This document shows positions 1 to 8,944 of a stretch of 64,000 bases of DNA, piece after piece. Every line of letters starts with the position of its first letter. Position 1 is the stretch's first letter. Made by a program: the position numbers and the translations under genes. The notes below the pieces were generated by a model. That model searched no databases. It had not been told where the DNA came from and saw nothing but the letters and a program-made list of their open reading frames with translations. Location of the stretch: the NCBI GenBank assembly GCA_963550135.1, contig CAUVBP010000004.1, forward strand, positions 1-64,000. The letters run 5' to 3'. Source of the DNA: Saccharimonas sp963550135. Lineage in GTDB: Bacteria; Patescibacteriota; Saccharimonadia; Saccharimonadales; Saccharimonadaceae.

Positions 1-2
1 TG

Positions 3-188
3 ACTTTATATGCAAAGTGGATCGAGAATCCTAAGTCTGTTGCAACAAGCAGTGGCGCTTCGGAAAACAATTCAAGCTCATCGACCAAGCTAGCCGAGAC
101 TGGTGTGGATGCGGGAATATTTTTCTCTGCAGCAGTTGCATTTATAGCGGTTGGTTCTATCGCGATTAAGCTGATTAAACGAAGATAG
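3..188 (+). CDS. C-terminal end of an LAETG-anchored surface protein (5' partial)
   Basis: The reading frame enters from the left edge and the last 61 residues are visible. They begin with TLYAKW, the typical end of an InlB-type (Listeria-Bacteroides) repeat, then a Ser/Asn-rich linker, the motif LAETG, a hydrophobic membrane segment and a basic tail ending KLIKRR. This order is that of a sortase-sorted cell-wall or membrane-anchored protein. LAxTG motifs are known substrates of class E sortases in Actinobacteria. The same tail architecture recurs in the gene at 1353-2855, so the two are probably tandem paralogues flanking a hydrolase gene. The N-terminal ligand-binding part lies outside the window. 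Confidence 0.8.
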   Translation, partial: TLYAKWIENPKSVATSSGASENNSSSSTKLAETGVDAGIFFSAAVAFIAVGSIAIKLIKRR

Positions 189-247
189 CTTGCAAGTGAT
201 AACTGTATTTATATGATTAAAGTAATCTTGATAGCTGTTTAGCGCTG

Positions 248-1258
248 TCAGGGCTGTAGATTAATTCTTGATAATTTTATCATCTGCCCAAAGTATGCCG
301 GATTGGCTACGGATACGTTGTGCGTACTATCTTCGACTAGTACGCCGCGAATATCTAAGCCAGGGAATTTCTGACTAAGCGACGTTATAAGCTTGCGTAT
401 ATTTTTTGAGCTGTTATTATTCATGCGGCTTAATTCCGGCGCAAAAAGGGTGACGGGCGTGCCAGGTTGTAGCTTATTGAGTGAATTTTCAAGATCTTCA
501 ACAAAACCACCGCGCGACATTGCAATGACGTCTCTAAGCTGAACCAACAGTGGTACGGCTGGCATTTTTTCTCCGTCGTTTTCTCGCCAGGCTTTCTGAG
601 CTTCGGAATCGGGTGAATGTTTGACGTATTTCGATAGGTGAATCGTTTCTATCAATTGTGCCGCTGCGATACTAGTTACGCCTAAAGTTTTTTTCCAGCT
701 TGGCGCATCATCTGTGGCAACAAACTCGGTTTTGTCAGGATTATCAAGAACACTAGGTATATTTGCTGCAAGTCTGCTGCCAAACGAATGTCCAACTATA
801 CCTACCCGGTCGCTATAATAAGTTAGGTGTTCGTTTAGCTCAGGCGCTATTTCTTCTGCTAAGGGTAAGAAACTGTCCGTTTCTAAAATTTTATGAGCAA
901 CGCTCTTTTTCATAGAGCTGGTTGGCAGTGTCAAGACTGAAGCTGGATTTCCTTGTTCGTCGCGCCAGGCCTCGGCTATTTCGGCCATCTCTAGCTGTGC
1001 TGCTGTCGTTGTAGGGTTTCCCATGAACCCAGTTCCGTAGACGATAGTATTGCCGGACGGGCCATTGCCAAATTCAACCAAAGTCATCGCCGTATTCCCT
1101 AGAGCGCTTGGTATGAAATGTTGTTTGATCCTCTCCATGAGCCTTGCTCGCTCTCTGCTAGGAGTTCTGTCGATTACCCCAGAAGTAGGTTCTCTGTTAT
1201 TTCCCGAGAATATAGTACAAGGAATCCTTTCGGCTGCGTAGTTGGGCGACCTTCTCAT
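248..1258 (-). CDS. Alpha/beta-hydrolase fold protein
   Basis: Predicted 336-residue protein. It carries GHSFG (residues 156-160), a G-x-S-x-G nucleophile elbow of alpha/beta hydrolases, preceded by a strand-like IVYGTGF segment. A late His-containing segment (EDSTHNVS) could supply the catalytic His. No signal peptide is seen, so it is probably cytoplasmic. The substrate cannot be inferred. The start is set at ATG 1258 because a consensus promoter (TTGACA, 17-base spacer, TATAAC) ends 7 bases upstream; the upstream in-frame TTG at 1294 is the first base of the -35 box itself. The gene lies between two surface-protein genes, divergent from the second. Esterase or lipase-like activity is possible but unproven. 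Confidence 0.7.
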   Translation of the reverse strand: MRRSPNYAAERIPCTIFSGNNREPTSGVIDRTPSRERARLMERIKQHFIPSALGNTAMTLVEFGNGPSGNTIVYGTGFMGNPTTTAAQLEMAEIAEAWRDEQGNPASVLTLPTSSMKKSVAHKILETDSFLPLAEEIAPELNEHLTYYSDRVGIVGHSFGSRLAANIPSVLDNPDKTEFVATDDAPSWKKTLGVTSIAAAQLIETIHLSKYVKHSPDSEAQKAWRENDGEKMPAVPLLVQLRDVIAMSRGGFVEDLENSLNKLQPGTPVTLFAPELSRMNNNSSKNIRKLITSLSQKFPGLDIRGVLVEDSTHNVSVANPAYFGQMIKLSRINLQP

Positions 1259-1265
1259 AAATATT

Positions 1266-1294
1266 GTTATAGTATATAATTTTTCTATTGTCAA
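1266..1294 (-). promoter_or_regulatory. Consensus promoter giving a leaderless hydrolase mRNA
   Basis: TTGACA (1294-1289), 17-base spacer, TATAAC (1271-1266), then 7 bases to ATG 1258. The spacing puts the expected transcription start at or next to the A of ATG. Confidence 0.7.
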
Positions 1295-1315
1295 ATAATC
1301 TCGTCGTAAAACCCA

Positions 1316-1344
1316 TTGCTAAAAATCTAAAGCATAAGTATACT
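1316..1344 (+). promoter_or_regulatory. Promoter of the surface-protein gene, leaderless type
   Basis: TTGCTA (1316-1321), 17-base spacer, TATACT (1339-1344), then 8 bases to the GTG start at 1353. It is divergent from the hydrolase promoter. Confidence 0.6.
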
Positions 1345-1352
1345 AATAACCA

Positions 1353-2855
1353 GTGAGCAGGCACGATAAAACAACAAAAATACAGAAGTTCAAATTGCCA
1401 TTAAAAACGTTGGCTGCTGCGTTCGGTGTCTTGTCGGTACTTGTTGCGCCAACACTCTATTCGCCAAAAGCCGCAGCTGACGCTATCAACAACACGGACT
1501 TCGTATTTACTATCGATACCAGAAAGCCGGGGTCGCCAAACACTCAGTTTGTTATTCCGACAAGCGGTTCAGGGTACAATTATACTGTTGACTGCAATAA
1601 TGACGGTGTAACTGAGGTATCTGGGCAGACTGCCTCTTATACTTGTAGTTACGCTACGCCGGGGATTTACACTATACGCATTGGCGGCGCCTTTCCATGG
1701 TTTATCGTGAATGGTAGGGGTGATAGGCTAAAACTGCTTTCGATTGATCAATGGGGTACGAACAAGTGGAAGAATATGCGTTCTGCCTTTGCTGGCGCGG
1801 AGAATATGGATGTCAAGGCAACTGATACGCCAGATTTAAGCCAAGCCACTGACTTATCATGGATGTTTGTTGGAAATAAATCACTGAAAGGCGAGTCTGC
1901 TAATTGGAATTGGAATACATCAACTATTACTAAAATGTCGGGTGTCTTTCGAAATGCAAACCAATTTAATCAAAATATTGGTTCTTGGGATGTTTCAAAG
2001 GTGACCGATACCGCTGGTATGTTTAACGGCGCCAGTGCTTTCAATAACGGAGGCAGCGATTCTATTACGAATTGGGATACGTCGAGTTTTGTAATCGCAA
2101 ATGACATGTTTCAAAGGGCAACTTCATTCAACCAGCCGATTGGCGCGTGGGATATGAAGAAAGTACAGTTTCTTGTTCGTTTTTTAAGTGATGCGACTTC
2201 ATTCAATCAATCGCTAGCTGCTTGGCGATTGGATTCGTTGGTTATTTTGCCGGGAAAACCGTTGTCTGGTGCGGCGGCCGCGCTTGATCATACAGCGATT
2301 TCGCGCCAGAATTACGATGCTATGCTAATTGCTTGGAATGCGCAAAATCTAAAATCGCCAATGTCGCTTGGAGCGGCCAGTTTGAAATTTTGTGCAGCCG
2401 CTTCGGCGCGGGCTAACATCATAAAGCCTGTCGCTGACGGCGGACATGGCTGGACAATCACTAGCGATGGTAGGCTGTGTACAAAACATAAAGTAACATT
2501 TGATTCGCAATCTGGTTCTGCCGTTCCAAATAAGATGGTAGGCTATACGTATCCTTTCAGACCGCCGGTCGCCCCGACCCGCTCTGGCTACACTTTTGCC
2601 GGCTGGTACACAGATACTGCTTTTACGACTGCTTGGGACTTTGCGAACGATACGATGCCAGACAATGACTTGACCTTGTATGCAAAGTGGACGAAGAACC
2701 CCGCGCCTGCCTCTACGCTGTCTCCGGAGTCGCCAAAATCGCCTGGTGCCAGACTGGCTGAAACGGGCTCAAATACAGTGTTGTTTGTCTTGGCGGCGTC
2801 TATCTTTGTAGTTTCTGGTATTGTTTTGTTCAAGAAGCAAGCGAAACGTCCGTAA
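1353..2855 (+). CDS. BspA-type (DUF285) surface protein with InlB-type repeat and LAETG anchor
   Basis: 500-residue secreted protein with a GTG start. A basic N-terminus and hydrophobic stretch (about 15-45) form a signal peptide. Residues about 130-320 hold BspA/DUF285-type repeats, recognisable as recurring W(D/N)-T/V-S-x-V-x-x-M-x-x-M-F and FNQ-x-I-G-x-W units. An InlB-type repeat follows (about 375-445, ending LYAKW). LAETG is at residues 468-472, then a membrane helix and the basic tail KKQAKRP. This is the standard layout of a sortase-anchored adhesin. In an episymbiont such a protein could contact the actinobacterial host cell, which is inference. No sortase gene is in the window. The gene has its own leaderless promoter. 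Confidence 0.85.
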   Translation: MSRHDKTTKIQKFKLPLKTLAAAFGVLSVLVAPTLYSPKAAADAINNTDFVFTIDTRKPGSPNTQFVIPTSGSGYNYTVDCNNDGVTEVSGQTASYTCSYATPGIYTIRIGGAFPWFIVNGRGDRLKLLSIDQWGTNKWKNMRSAFAGAENMDVKATDTPDLSQATDLSWMFVGNKSLKGESANWNWNTSTITKMSGVFRNANQFNQNIGSWDVSKVTDTAGMFNGASAFNNGGSDSITNWDTSSFVIANDMFQRATSFNQPIGAWDMKKVQFLVRFLSDATSFNQSLAAWRLDSLVILPGKPLSGAAAALDHTAISRQNYDAMLIAWNAQNLKSPMSLGAASLKFCAAASARANIIKPVADGGHGWTITSDGRLCTKHKVTFDSQSGSAVPNKMVGYTYPFRPPVAPTRSGYTFAGWYTDTAFTTAWDFANDTMPDNDLTLYAKWTKNPAPASTLSPESPKSPGARLAETGSNTVLFVLAASIFVVSGIVLFKKQAKRP

Positions 2856-3022
2856 TATAGGCAGGGAAAGCGAAAAGATGGCTTCTCTACTATTTTCAGA
2901 AAACTAGTGTCGAATCAGGAAATATCAAAGACGAAAATTAGTTCAAGATGTAGGTTCGGTTGTTGCTGATCAGGTTTGTATTGCGGGGTGATAATGTGCT
3001 AGTAAACTTCTGTCGCCTCTGA

Positions 3023-3028
3023 TATACT
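3023..3028 (+). promoter_or_regulatory. -10 box of metG
   Basis: TATACT, 8 bases before the ATG at 3037; no convincing -35 box. Fits the leaderless pattern of the window. The preceding 180 bases (2856-3036) hold no recognisable gene or clear terminator. Confidence 0.5.
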
Positions 3029-3036
3029 TAGAAGCA

Positions 3037-4536
3037 ATGGGAAAGAATCTTTATATCACAACGGCGATTCCATATGTCAATGGCAAGCCGCATATCGGTA
3101 ATGCGCTAGACTATTTGCTTGCAGATATCTGGTCGCGCTACCAGCAGCAGAAAGGCAAAAAAGTGCGCTTTCAGGTTGGTACTGATGAGCATGGTAATAA
3201 AATCGCCGCCAAGGCTGCCGAACAAAATCTGACGCCGCAAGCATATGTCGATCAAACTCATCAAAATTTCAAGATACTGATGGATGCTGAGCACGCCGAA
3301 TATACTGATTTTGTCCGTACGTCTGATTCACATCATATGGGGGCGGTGCGCTATATTTGGAAACAGTTGGACCAAGCGGGGTTGATTTATAAAAGTACTT
3401 ACAACGGCTGGTACTGTATGGGTCATGAAGCTTTCTTTACTGATAAAGAAGTTCAAGAAACTGGCGGGGTTTGCCCTGACCACCAAACGCCTTATCAACA
3501 AGTTAGCGAAGAGAACTATTATTTGAAAGCGAGCGCCTATACTGATAAAGTCCGCCAAGCAATCGAGTCGGGCCGAATGAAGATTGTACCAGAGTTTCGT
3601 AAGAAAGAATTTCTGGAATTAATGAAAGACGGCTTGCACGACGTATCAATTAGCCGGCCGCGCAAGAGCCTGACCTGGGGAGTGCCGGTACCAGGAGACG
3701 ATAGCCAGGTGATGTATGTCTGGTTGGATGCCTTAGCTAATTACATCACGGTGCTAGGTTACCCGGATCAGCCGGAGTGGAAAGATTTTTGGCCAGCTGA
3801 CGTGCAAGTGATTGGCAAGGATATCCTGCGTTTTCATGCTGGTATTTGGCCAGTGATGCTATTAGGGGTTGGTCTACCGCTGCCGAAGACGTTGTTAGTG
3901 CACGGTTTCGTTAATGTGGGCGGTGCTAAGATGAGCAAAACTGTTGGTAATGTCGTCGATCCGATGGAGATTATCAAGGATTACGGCGTTGACGCTTTTC
4001 GCTATTACTTTTCGCGGCATATTCCGACCAAGGATGACGGTGACTTCACCTGGGAGAAGTTTGAGAAGGCTTACAACGGAGAGTTGGGCAATGATCTCGG
4101 TAATTTAGTGCAGCGGGTTATTGCTATGATTCAGCGTTATCAGTCGGGTGTAATTGGCGAGATTCCTCGCCCAGGACACGATATGGGGCCATACCGCCAG
4201 GCAATGGAAGCGCTTGATTTTGATCGAGCAATAGACGAAGCATGGCAACAGGTGCGAGCACTTAATCAATATATTGATGATGTTAAACCGTGGGAAGTTG
4301 CCAAGAAGCGCCAAAAAGACACTGATGCTGCCGAGCATTTATCGGAAATTTTATCTTACGCTGTTGGTGCGCTTGAGGAAATTGCTGATTTGCTAACTCC
4401 GTTCATGCCAGTGACCGCTAGTACTATTCACAAGATGTTCTCGGCAGGAGTTGTGCCCGAGAAAGCAGCACCACTTTTCCCAAAAATCTATATTCATACG
4501 CCCGATTCGCAAACGGCATCTAGTAAAAAGAAATAA
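3037..4536 (+). CDS. metG: Methionyl-tRNA synthetase
   Basis: Class I aminoacyl-tRNA synthetase that charges tRNA-Met. The nucleotide-binding signature HIGN is at residues 19-22 and the KMSKS loop appears as KMSKT (298-302). The inserted knuckle shows YCMGHEAFF and VCPDH, a partly retained metal-binding pattern. The 499-residue length covers the catalytic core and anticodon-binding helices but not the C-terminal tRNA-binding domain of longer MetRS; the protein ends in a Lys-rich tail. It is followed after 5 bases by tatD, the metG-tatD neighbourhood common in bacteria. Confidence 0.95.
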   Translation: MGKNLYITTAIPYVNGKPHIGNALDYLLADIWSRYQQQKGKKVRFQVGTDEHGNKIAAKAAEQNLTPQAYVDQTHQNFKILMDAEHAEYTDFVRTSDSHHMGAVRYIWKQLDQAGLIYKSTYNGWYCMGHEAFFTDKEVQETGGVCPDHQTPYQQVSEENYYLKASAYTDKVRQAIESGRMKIVPEFRKKEFLELMKDGLHDVSISRPRKSLTWGVPVPGDDSQVMYVWLDALANYITVLGYPDQPEWKDFWPADVQVIGKDILRFHAGIWPVMLLGVGLPLPKTLLVHGFVNVGGAKMSKTVGNVVDPMEIIKDYGVDAFRYYFSRHIPTKDDGDFTWEKFEKAYNGELGNDLGNLVQRVIAMIQRYQSGVIGEIPRPGHDMGPYRQAMEALDFDRAIDEAWQQVRALNQYIDDVKPWEVAKKRQKDTDAAEHLSEILSYAVGALEEIADLLTPFMPVTASTIHKMFSAGVVPEKAAPLFPKIYIHTPDSQTASSKKK

Positions 4537-4541
4537 GCCAA

Positions 4542-5345
4542 ATGAATTCGTTGCTTCGCTTAGTTGATACGCATTGTCATATTCACGATAGCGAGTTCTA
4601 TGACGCTTCGGCGCGCGAGAAGGCTTACCAGGAATCGGTGAAGAATGGCGTAGCGATGATTTGTGTCGGTACAGATTTGCGCAGCTCGCGTCAGGCTCTA
4701 GAGTTTGCTAGGATGCATGATTTTGCTTGGCCGGTTGTCGGCATTCACCCGCACGACACAGCGACAAATAATGTCGAGGAATTGCGCCAATTGGTAGCAG
4801 GCAATCGCGATGAAATCATCGGCATTGGTGAAATTGGTTTAGATTATTTTTATGATAATAGTCCGCGTGACATACAACAGAGCGTTTTGCGGCGGCAGCT
4901 TGAAGTAGCGCGAGATTTTAATTTGCCGATTAGTTTTCATGTACGCGACGAAAAAGCCGCTGTTGGCGCAGTCTGGGCGGATTTTTGGCCGATTTTCGAT
5001 GAATTCAAAGGTTTGCGTGGCATTTTGCATAGCTTTACCGACTCTGAGGAAAATTTGCAGCATGGGTTGGATCGTGGTTTATACGTTGGTGTTAACGGTA
5101 TAAGTACTTTTACTAAAAATAAAAATCAACAGAAAATGTTTAACCAAATTCCGCTTGAACGCTTAGTTTTTGAAACTGACGCACCTTTCTTGACGCCAGT
5201 GCCATTTCGTGGTAAAGTGAATATACCAGCGTATGTGAGGCAGGTAGCAGAATATCATGCGCGCGCTCGTGACCTTGCTATAGAAGAGGCCGCTAGCGTA
5301 ACTACTCGCAACGCGCGGCAAATTTTTGGGATTAATTATGAATGA
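4542..5345 (+). CDS. tatD: TatD-family metal-dependent hydrolase/DNase
   Basis: 267-residue TIM-barrel hydrolase of the TatD family. Visible metal-ligand motifs are DTHCHIHD near the N-terminus, GIGEIGLDY, the HVRDE histidine, HSFTDSEE, and the late ETDAPFL aspartate. Family members are Mg-dependent 3'-5' exonucleases or DNases linked to DNA repair and RNA turnover. It starts 5 bases after metG and is co-transcribed with it; its 3' end overlaps the next small gene. Confidence 0.92.
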   Translation: MNSLLRLVDTHCHIHDSEFYDASAREKAYQESVKNGVAMICVGTDLRSSRQALEFARMHDFAWPVVGIHPHDTATNNVEELRQLVAGNRDEIIGIGEIGLDYFYDNSPRDIQQSVLRRQLEVARDFNLPISFHVRDEKAAVGAVWADFWPIFDEFKGLRGILHSFTDSEENLQHGLDRGLYVGVNGISTFTKNKNQQKMFNQIPLERLVFETDAPFLTPVPFRGKVNIPAYVRQVAEYHARARDLAIEEAASVTTRNARQIFGINYE

Positions 5346-5634
5346 GAGTTTTAATAATAAAGTAGAACCTTATGCACCGGTAGAAAATGCCGGTCGTTTT
5401 AATTATGAACAAACTGCTAATGGCAATTCTTATCGTAGTCCTGAGCTAGAGCACTTAGGCGAGCTAGCGCGCGAATATGCTGAGTCGGCCAATCAAACAA
5501 CCGAATTGCTCCAGGTTGATTATATAGGATTGAATAGCTCGAAACCCGAAAAAACGCTGCTTACTCCTGAGCAGGAAATTGCTGCCGTTAGTCAAAAAGT
5601 AGTCAATCTTCGAACTGAATGTCTAGGAGGCTAG
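5338..5634 (+). CDS. Small hypothetical protein downstream of tatD
   Basis: 98-residue soluble, acidic protein without a signal peptide, membrane segment or recognised domain. ATG 5338 overlaps the tatD stop in an ATGAATGA junction, which favours translational coupling; an earlier in-frame ATG at 5326 is less well placed. The C-terminal half looks helical (EQEIAAVSQKVVNLR). It is part of the metG-tatD operon. I do not recognise a family. Confidence 0.6.
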   Translation: MNESFNNKVEPYAPVENAGRFNYEQTANGNSYRSPELEHLGELAREYAESANQTTELLQVDYIGLNSSKPEKTLLTPEQEIAAVSQKVVNLRTECLGG

Positions 5635-5655
5635 TTTGGTCTAGCTGCATAAATT

Positions 5656-6090
5656 ATGGTCAAGCGTGTTCTCACAAAAACTCTCAAACTTTTTGTCGGC
5701 GATGACTTATCGCTTGGTTTGCCGAAGCTTCGCAAAAAACGTCCGCTCAAGAAACTGAGCGAGCGCGAGCTGTTGGTGCTAGAAAGCGAAATTGGCTCGG
5801 AACTTTTTGGAGAGGTGCCAAAGGGTCATCGCCGCGAATTCTTTTGCCTGGACGAAAAAACATGGATGTGGCATGAGGAATGGATTGATACCAAGCACAA
5901 ACTTAAAACCCACACCATCAAATATGAAGTAACCGATCGAGGCATCTTAAAAACTCAACCTGGCCCGCGCTATTCATACCTCGAGGGTGATGAATTGCGT
6001 AATTTTAGTATCGCTACGCAAATGTATTATGAGCAAGTTGCCCGCCAAGTTTACAAGCGAGATCCCGAGACCGGCGAAAAATTGGTATAA
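5656..6090 (+). CDS. Hypothetical protein, basic, 144 residues
   Basis: Basic N-terminus followed by KKLSERELLVLESEIG and a Trp/His-rich middle (WMWHEEWID). The body reads like a small beta-rich domain (HTIKYEVTDRGILKTQ, YSYLEGDELRNF). No membrane segment or known motif is seen. It lies 21 bases after the previous small gene. Its stop codon lies inside the -10 box of the next gene. Probably a lineage-conserved protein of unknown function. Confidence 0.6.
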   Translation: MVKRVLTKTLKLFVGDDLSLGLPKLRKKRPLKKLSERELLVLESEIGSELFGEVPKGHRREFFCLDEKTWMWHEEWIDTKHKLKTHTIKYEVTDRGILKTQPGPRYSYLEGDELRNFSIATQMYYEQVARQVYKRDPETGEKLV

Positions 6091-6091
6091 T
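6083..6091 (+). promoter_or_regulatory. Extended -10 promoter of the cysteine desulfurase gene
   Basis: TGGTATAAT (TGnTATAAT), 7 bases before the GTG start at 6099. The box overlaps the stop codon of the upstream gene. Confidence 0.6.
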
Positions 6092-6098
6092 AGAAAGC

Positions 6099-7247
6099 GT
6101 GAAATCATCGATAATCTATCTCGACCATGCTGCTGCCACGCCTCTAGACGAGCGCGTTTTGGCGGCGATGCAGCCGTATTTCTCTGAGATGTTTTATAAT
6201 CCTTCGGCGCCGTATGCTCCAGCGGTGGAAGTCAAGCGCGCTTATAATAAAGCTAAGCATCGTTTGGCTGTTTATCTTGGCGGACAGGCTAGCGAGCTGG
6301 TTGTGACGGCTGGCGCTACCGAGTCTATTAATTTGATGATAAATAGCATTGACGGGCATATCGTATCAAGTGCCATTGAGCATGATGCAGTGCTGAAAGC
6401 GCTTGATGATAATGTAACGCTGGTGGCTCCATCTAAAAAAGGCAATATTGCGCCGCGCGATATTCAAGCAGCTATTAGGCCAGATACGCAGCTAATAACT
6501 ATCGCTATCGCTAATCACGAACTTGGTACCATTCAACCGCTACGCGACATTGCTGAAGTTGTCCGTACTGAGCGTCGCCGCCGGTTTGAAGCGGGTGAGC
6601 TGACGCCAATCTATCTGCACACTGATGCTTCGCAAGGGGCTGGGCAGATTGACATCAATGTAGCGCGGCTAGGCGTTGATGCGCTGACGCTAAATGCTGG
6701 TAAGATCTATGGCCCGAAACAAGTTGGTTTGCTTTGGTGTAATCGGATGATACGCTTGCAGCCGCTAGTTCGCGGCGGCGGGCAAGAGCGGGGCTTGCGC
6801 AGCGGGACCGAAAATGTTGCGGGTACTATTGGGTTTGCAGTAGCGCTAGAATTAGCGCAGCAACATCGTAATTCTGAGAATAAGCGCTTGCGCCAGTTGC
6901 GCGACCAGCTGCAAAATCAGCTGACAGAAGCTTTTCCGTGGGCGATTGTCTCCGGCGATCAAAAACATCGCCTGGCAAGTCATTTGCATATATCATTCCC
7001 CGGAATTGATGCCGAACGGTTAGTTTTTATGCTAGAGCGAAAAGGGGTGCTGGTAGCGACTGGCAGTGCGTGTGCTGCGAATTCCGGGACGCGTTCGCAT
7101 GTGCTAGAAGCGATTGGCTTAGCGCCAGAGGCGGCGGACGGCAGTTTGCGTTTGACACTGGGCCGCTTATCGGATGCTGAAACGTGCACGACGGCTGCCC
7201 AAGAAATTATCGCTGCGATTAATACAGAAAAGGCCAGGTTAGCGTGA
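6099..7247 (+). CDS. Cysteine desulfurase (NifS/IscS-like)
   Basis: 382-residue PLP enzyme that takes sulfur from cysteine as an enzyme-bound persulfide. The PLP-lysine motif AGKIYGPK places K at 202; the catalytic cysteine is in GSACAANS (C325); SGTENVAG near residue 240 is also characteristic. The GTG start at 6099 is supported by a TATAAT box 7 bases upstream. Its stop overlaps the next gene (GTGA), and mnmA follows, so the likely job is to supply sulfur for tRNA 2-thiouridine. No Fe-S scaffold gene is adjacent. Confidence 0.93.
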   Translation: MKSSIIYLDHAAATPLDERVLAAMQPYFSEMFYNPSAPYAPAVEVKRAYNKAKHRLAVYLGGQASELVVTAGATESINLMINSIDGHIVSSAIEHDAVLKALDDNVTLVAPSKKGNIAPRDIQAAIRPDTQLITIAIANHELGTIQPLRDIAEVVRTERRRRFEAGELTPIYLHTDASQGAGQIDINVARLGVDALTLNAGKIYGPKQVGLLWCNRMIRLQPLVRGGGQERGLRSGTENVAGTIGFAVALELAQQHRNSENKRLRQLRDQLQNQLTEAFPWAIVSGDQKHRLASHLHISFPGIDAERLVFMLERKGVLVATGSACAANSGTRSHVLEAIGLAPEAADGSLRLTLGRLSDAETCTTAAQEIIAAINTEKARLA

Positions 7248-7849
7248 AAAGATTTTTAATAGCTATCGTTACGCTGGCTATTGTTTCGGCTGCAATAATC
7301 ATCGGTATTACTTTGTTTTTATCAAAGAACGATTTGCAAGGCTGTGGCGATATTCCAGATGCGACACGCCAACAGTGTGCGGCAGCCGATGCGATCGTAG
7401 CGGTGAGCGGCGGCGATACCAGCGCTCGTACTGCTGAAGCAGTGCGATTGTACAAGAATAACTGGGCGCACAAATTAGTTTTTTCTGGTGCGGCAGCTGA
7501 TAAAACTGGCCCGAGTAATGCTCGGGCAATGAAGAGACAGGCTATTGTTGCAGGCGTACCGGCTAGTGATATTCTGATAGAGGAAACCAGCGAAACAACT
7601 GCCGAGAATGCCTCGCAAACCGTCAGGCTGCTCAAACAAAAGCAGATATCATCGGTAATTTTGGTGACAAGCGCTTACCACTCGCGGCGAGTTTCAATTG
7701 AATTTACTAAAGCGGCGCCAAATATACTAACGCGTAGCCATCCAGTAGTTACAGATAATCAATGGTCGAATATGTGGTGGACAACTGTTATAGGCTGGCA
7801 GCTGGCGTTGCAAGAGCTGGTAAAGATTATGGGAGTTGCAGCGGAATGA
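7244..7849 (+). CDS. YdcF-like (DUF218) membrane-anchored protein
   Basis: 201 residues. An N-terminal hydrophobic helix (about 3-24) anchors the protein, followed by a DUF218 domain: DAIVAVSGG, the segment HKLVFSGAA, ETTAENA and VTSAYHSRR are typical landmarks. DUF218 proteins act outside or at the membrane and some are linked to envelope or polysaccharide metabolism; the reaction is unsettled. GTG 7244 overlaps the desulfurase stop and its own stop overlaps mnmA (ATGA), so it is translationally coupled on both sides, although the functional link to thiolation is unclear. Confidence 0.8.
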   Translation: MKRFLIAIVTLAIVSAAIIIGITLFLSKNDLQGCGDIPDATRQQCAAADAIVAVSGGDTSARTAEAVRLYKNNWAHKLVFSGAAADKTGPSNARAMKRQAIVAGVPASDILIEETSETTAENASQTVRLLKQKQISSVILVTSAYHSRRVSIEFTKAAPNILTRSHPVVTDNQWSNMWWTTVIGWQLALQELVKIMGVAAE

Positions 7850-8898
7850 CCAGACCGCGTGTTTATGTTGGTATGAGTGGCGGCGTCGATAGCAGTGTCG
7901 CGGCAGCATTATTGCTTGACCAAGATTATGATGTTACTGGCGTCTATATGAAAAACTGGAGCCAAGATCTACCCGGTATGCAGTGTCCGTGGGCTGAGGA
8001 CCTGGCTGATGCCAAGCGGGTGGCAGTGCAATTAGGAATTGATTTTAAAGTATTTGATTTCGAAACACAGTATCGCCAAAAAGTTGTTGATTACATGCTT
8101 GACGAATATCGTGCTGGTAGAACGCCGAATCCAGATATCATGTGCAATCAAGAAGTTAAGTTTAAACTATTTTTAGAGACTTCGCTGGCGGCGGGGGCGG
8201 ATTACATCGCAACTGGTCATTATGCGCGGGTTGAACGTTTAGCAGATACCGCACGCTTGCTTCGTGCTCGCGACGACAACAAAGATCAAACTTATTTTTT
8301 ATATCGCGTGACGTCTGAATCATTAGCCAAAACCGTGTTCCCATTAGGAAATCTGACCAAACCTGAAGTGCGTCAAATTGCTAAAGATCGCGGCTTATGG
8401 ACAGCTCGCAAAAAAGAATCTATGGGTGTTTGTTTCGTCGGCAATGTTGGCATGCGCGAATTTCTTAGCCAGTATATTACGACGCGTCCGGGCGATATTA
8501 TTGACAAAGAATCGGGCCGGGTGCTTGGCCGGCATGACGGTGCAATTTTTTATACGCTTGGTCAAAGACATGGTCTGGATGTTGGCGGCGGGTTGCCGTA
8601 TTATGTGGTTGGCAAAAATATGGACAAGAATGAGGTTTACGTTAGCCGTGATATCAACGACGAACACATGTGGCGAACCGAGATTAAGCTGACAGATATT
8701 CACTGGATAAATCAACCTTTGACTGAAGGTGCGCGAATACAGGTCCGATTGCGCCACCGCGGGGCGCTCATTAACGCTATATATAGTGCCGACACGCTAC
8801 ATCTAGAGTCTGCCGAACGAGCTGTGGCGCCTGGCCAGTCGGCAGTGATCTATCGCGGTGAAGAGTGCTTGGGTGGCGGAATAATGTCGGATATATAA
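7846..8898 (+). CDS. mnmA: tRNA-specific 2-thiouridylase MnmA
   Basis: 350 residues. MnmA makes the 2-thiouridine at the wobble position of tRNA-Lys, Glu and Gln, using a persulfide relayed from cysteine desulfurase. The PP-loop is GMSGGVDSS (9-17). The two catalytic cysteines are C100 (MCNQEVKF) and C196 (GVCFVG). The start is ATG 7846, overlapping the upstream TGA as ATGA; a longer frame begins at 7762 but lies wholly within the upstream gene. The desulfurase encoded two genes upstream is the natural sulfur donor. Confidence 0.95.
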   Translation: MTRPRVYVGMSGGVDSSVAAALLLDQDYDVTGVYMKNWSQDLPGMQCPWAEDLADAKRVAVQLGIDFKVFDFETQYRQKVVDYMLDEYRAGRTPNPDIMCNQEVKFKLFLETSLAAGADYIATGHYARVERLADTARLLRARDDNKDQTYFLYRVTSESLAKTVFPLGNLTKPEVRQIAKDRGLWTARKKESMGVCFVGNVGMREFLSQYITTRPGDIIDKESGRVLGRHDGAIFYTLGQRHGLDVGGGLPYYVVGKNMDKNEVYVSRDINDEHMWRTEIKLTDIHWINQPLTEGARIQVRLRHRGALINAIYSADTLHLESAERAVAPGQSAVIYRGEECLGGGIMSDI

Positions 8899-8944
8899 GG
8901 AATGCCAAATGTTCTGATAAAATATGCGAAGGTATTTATATTAA

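Noticed and set aside
1259..1294. Twelve extra N-terminal codons of the hydrolase from TTG 1294
   Set aside because: The TTG is the start of the TTGACA -35 box and the segment is the promoter. The same applies to 12243-12278 and 38947-38982.
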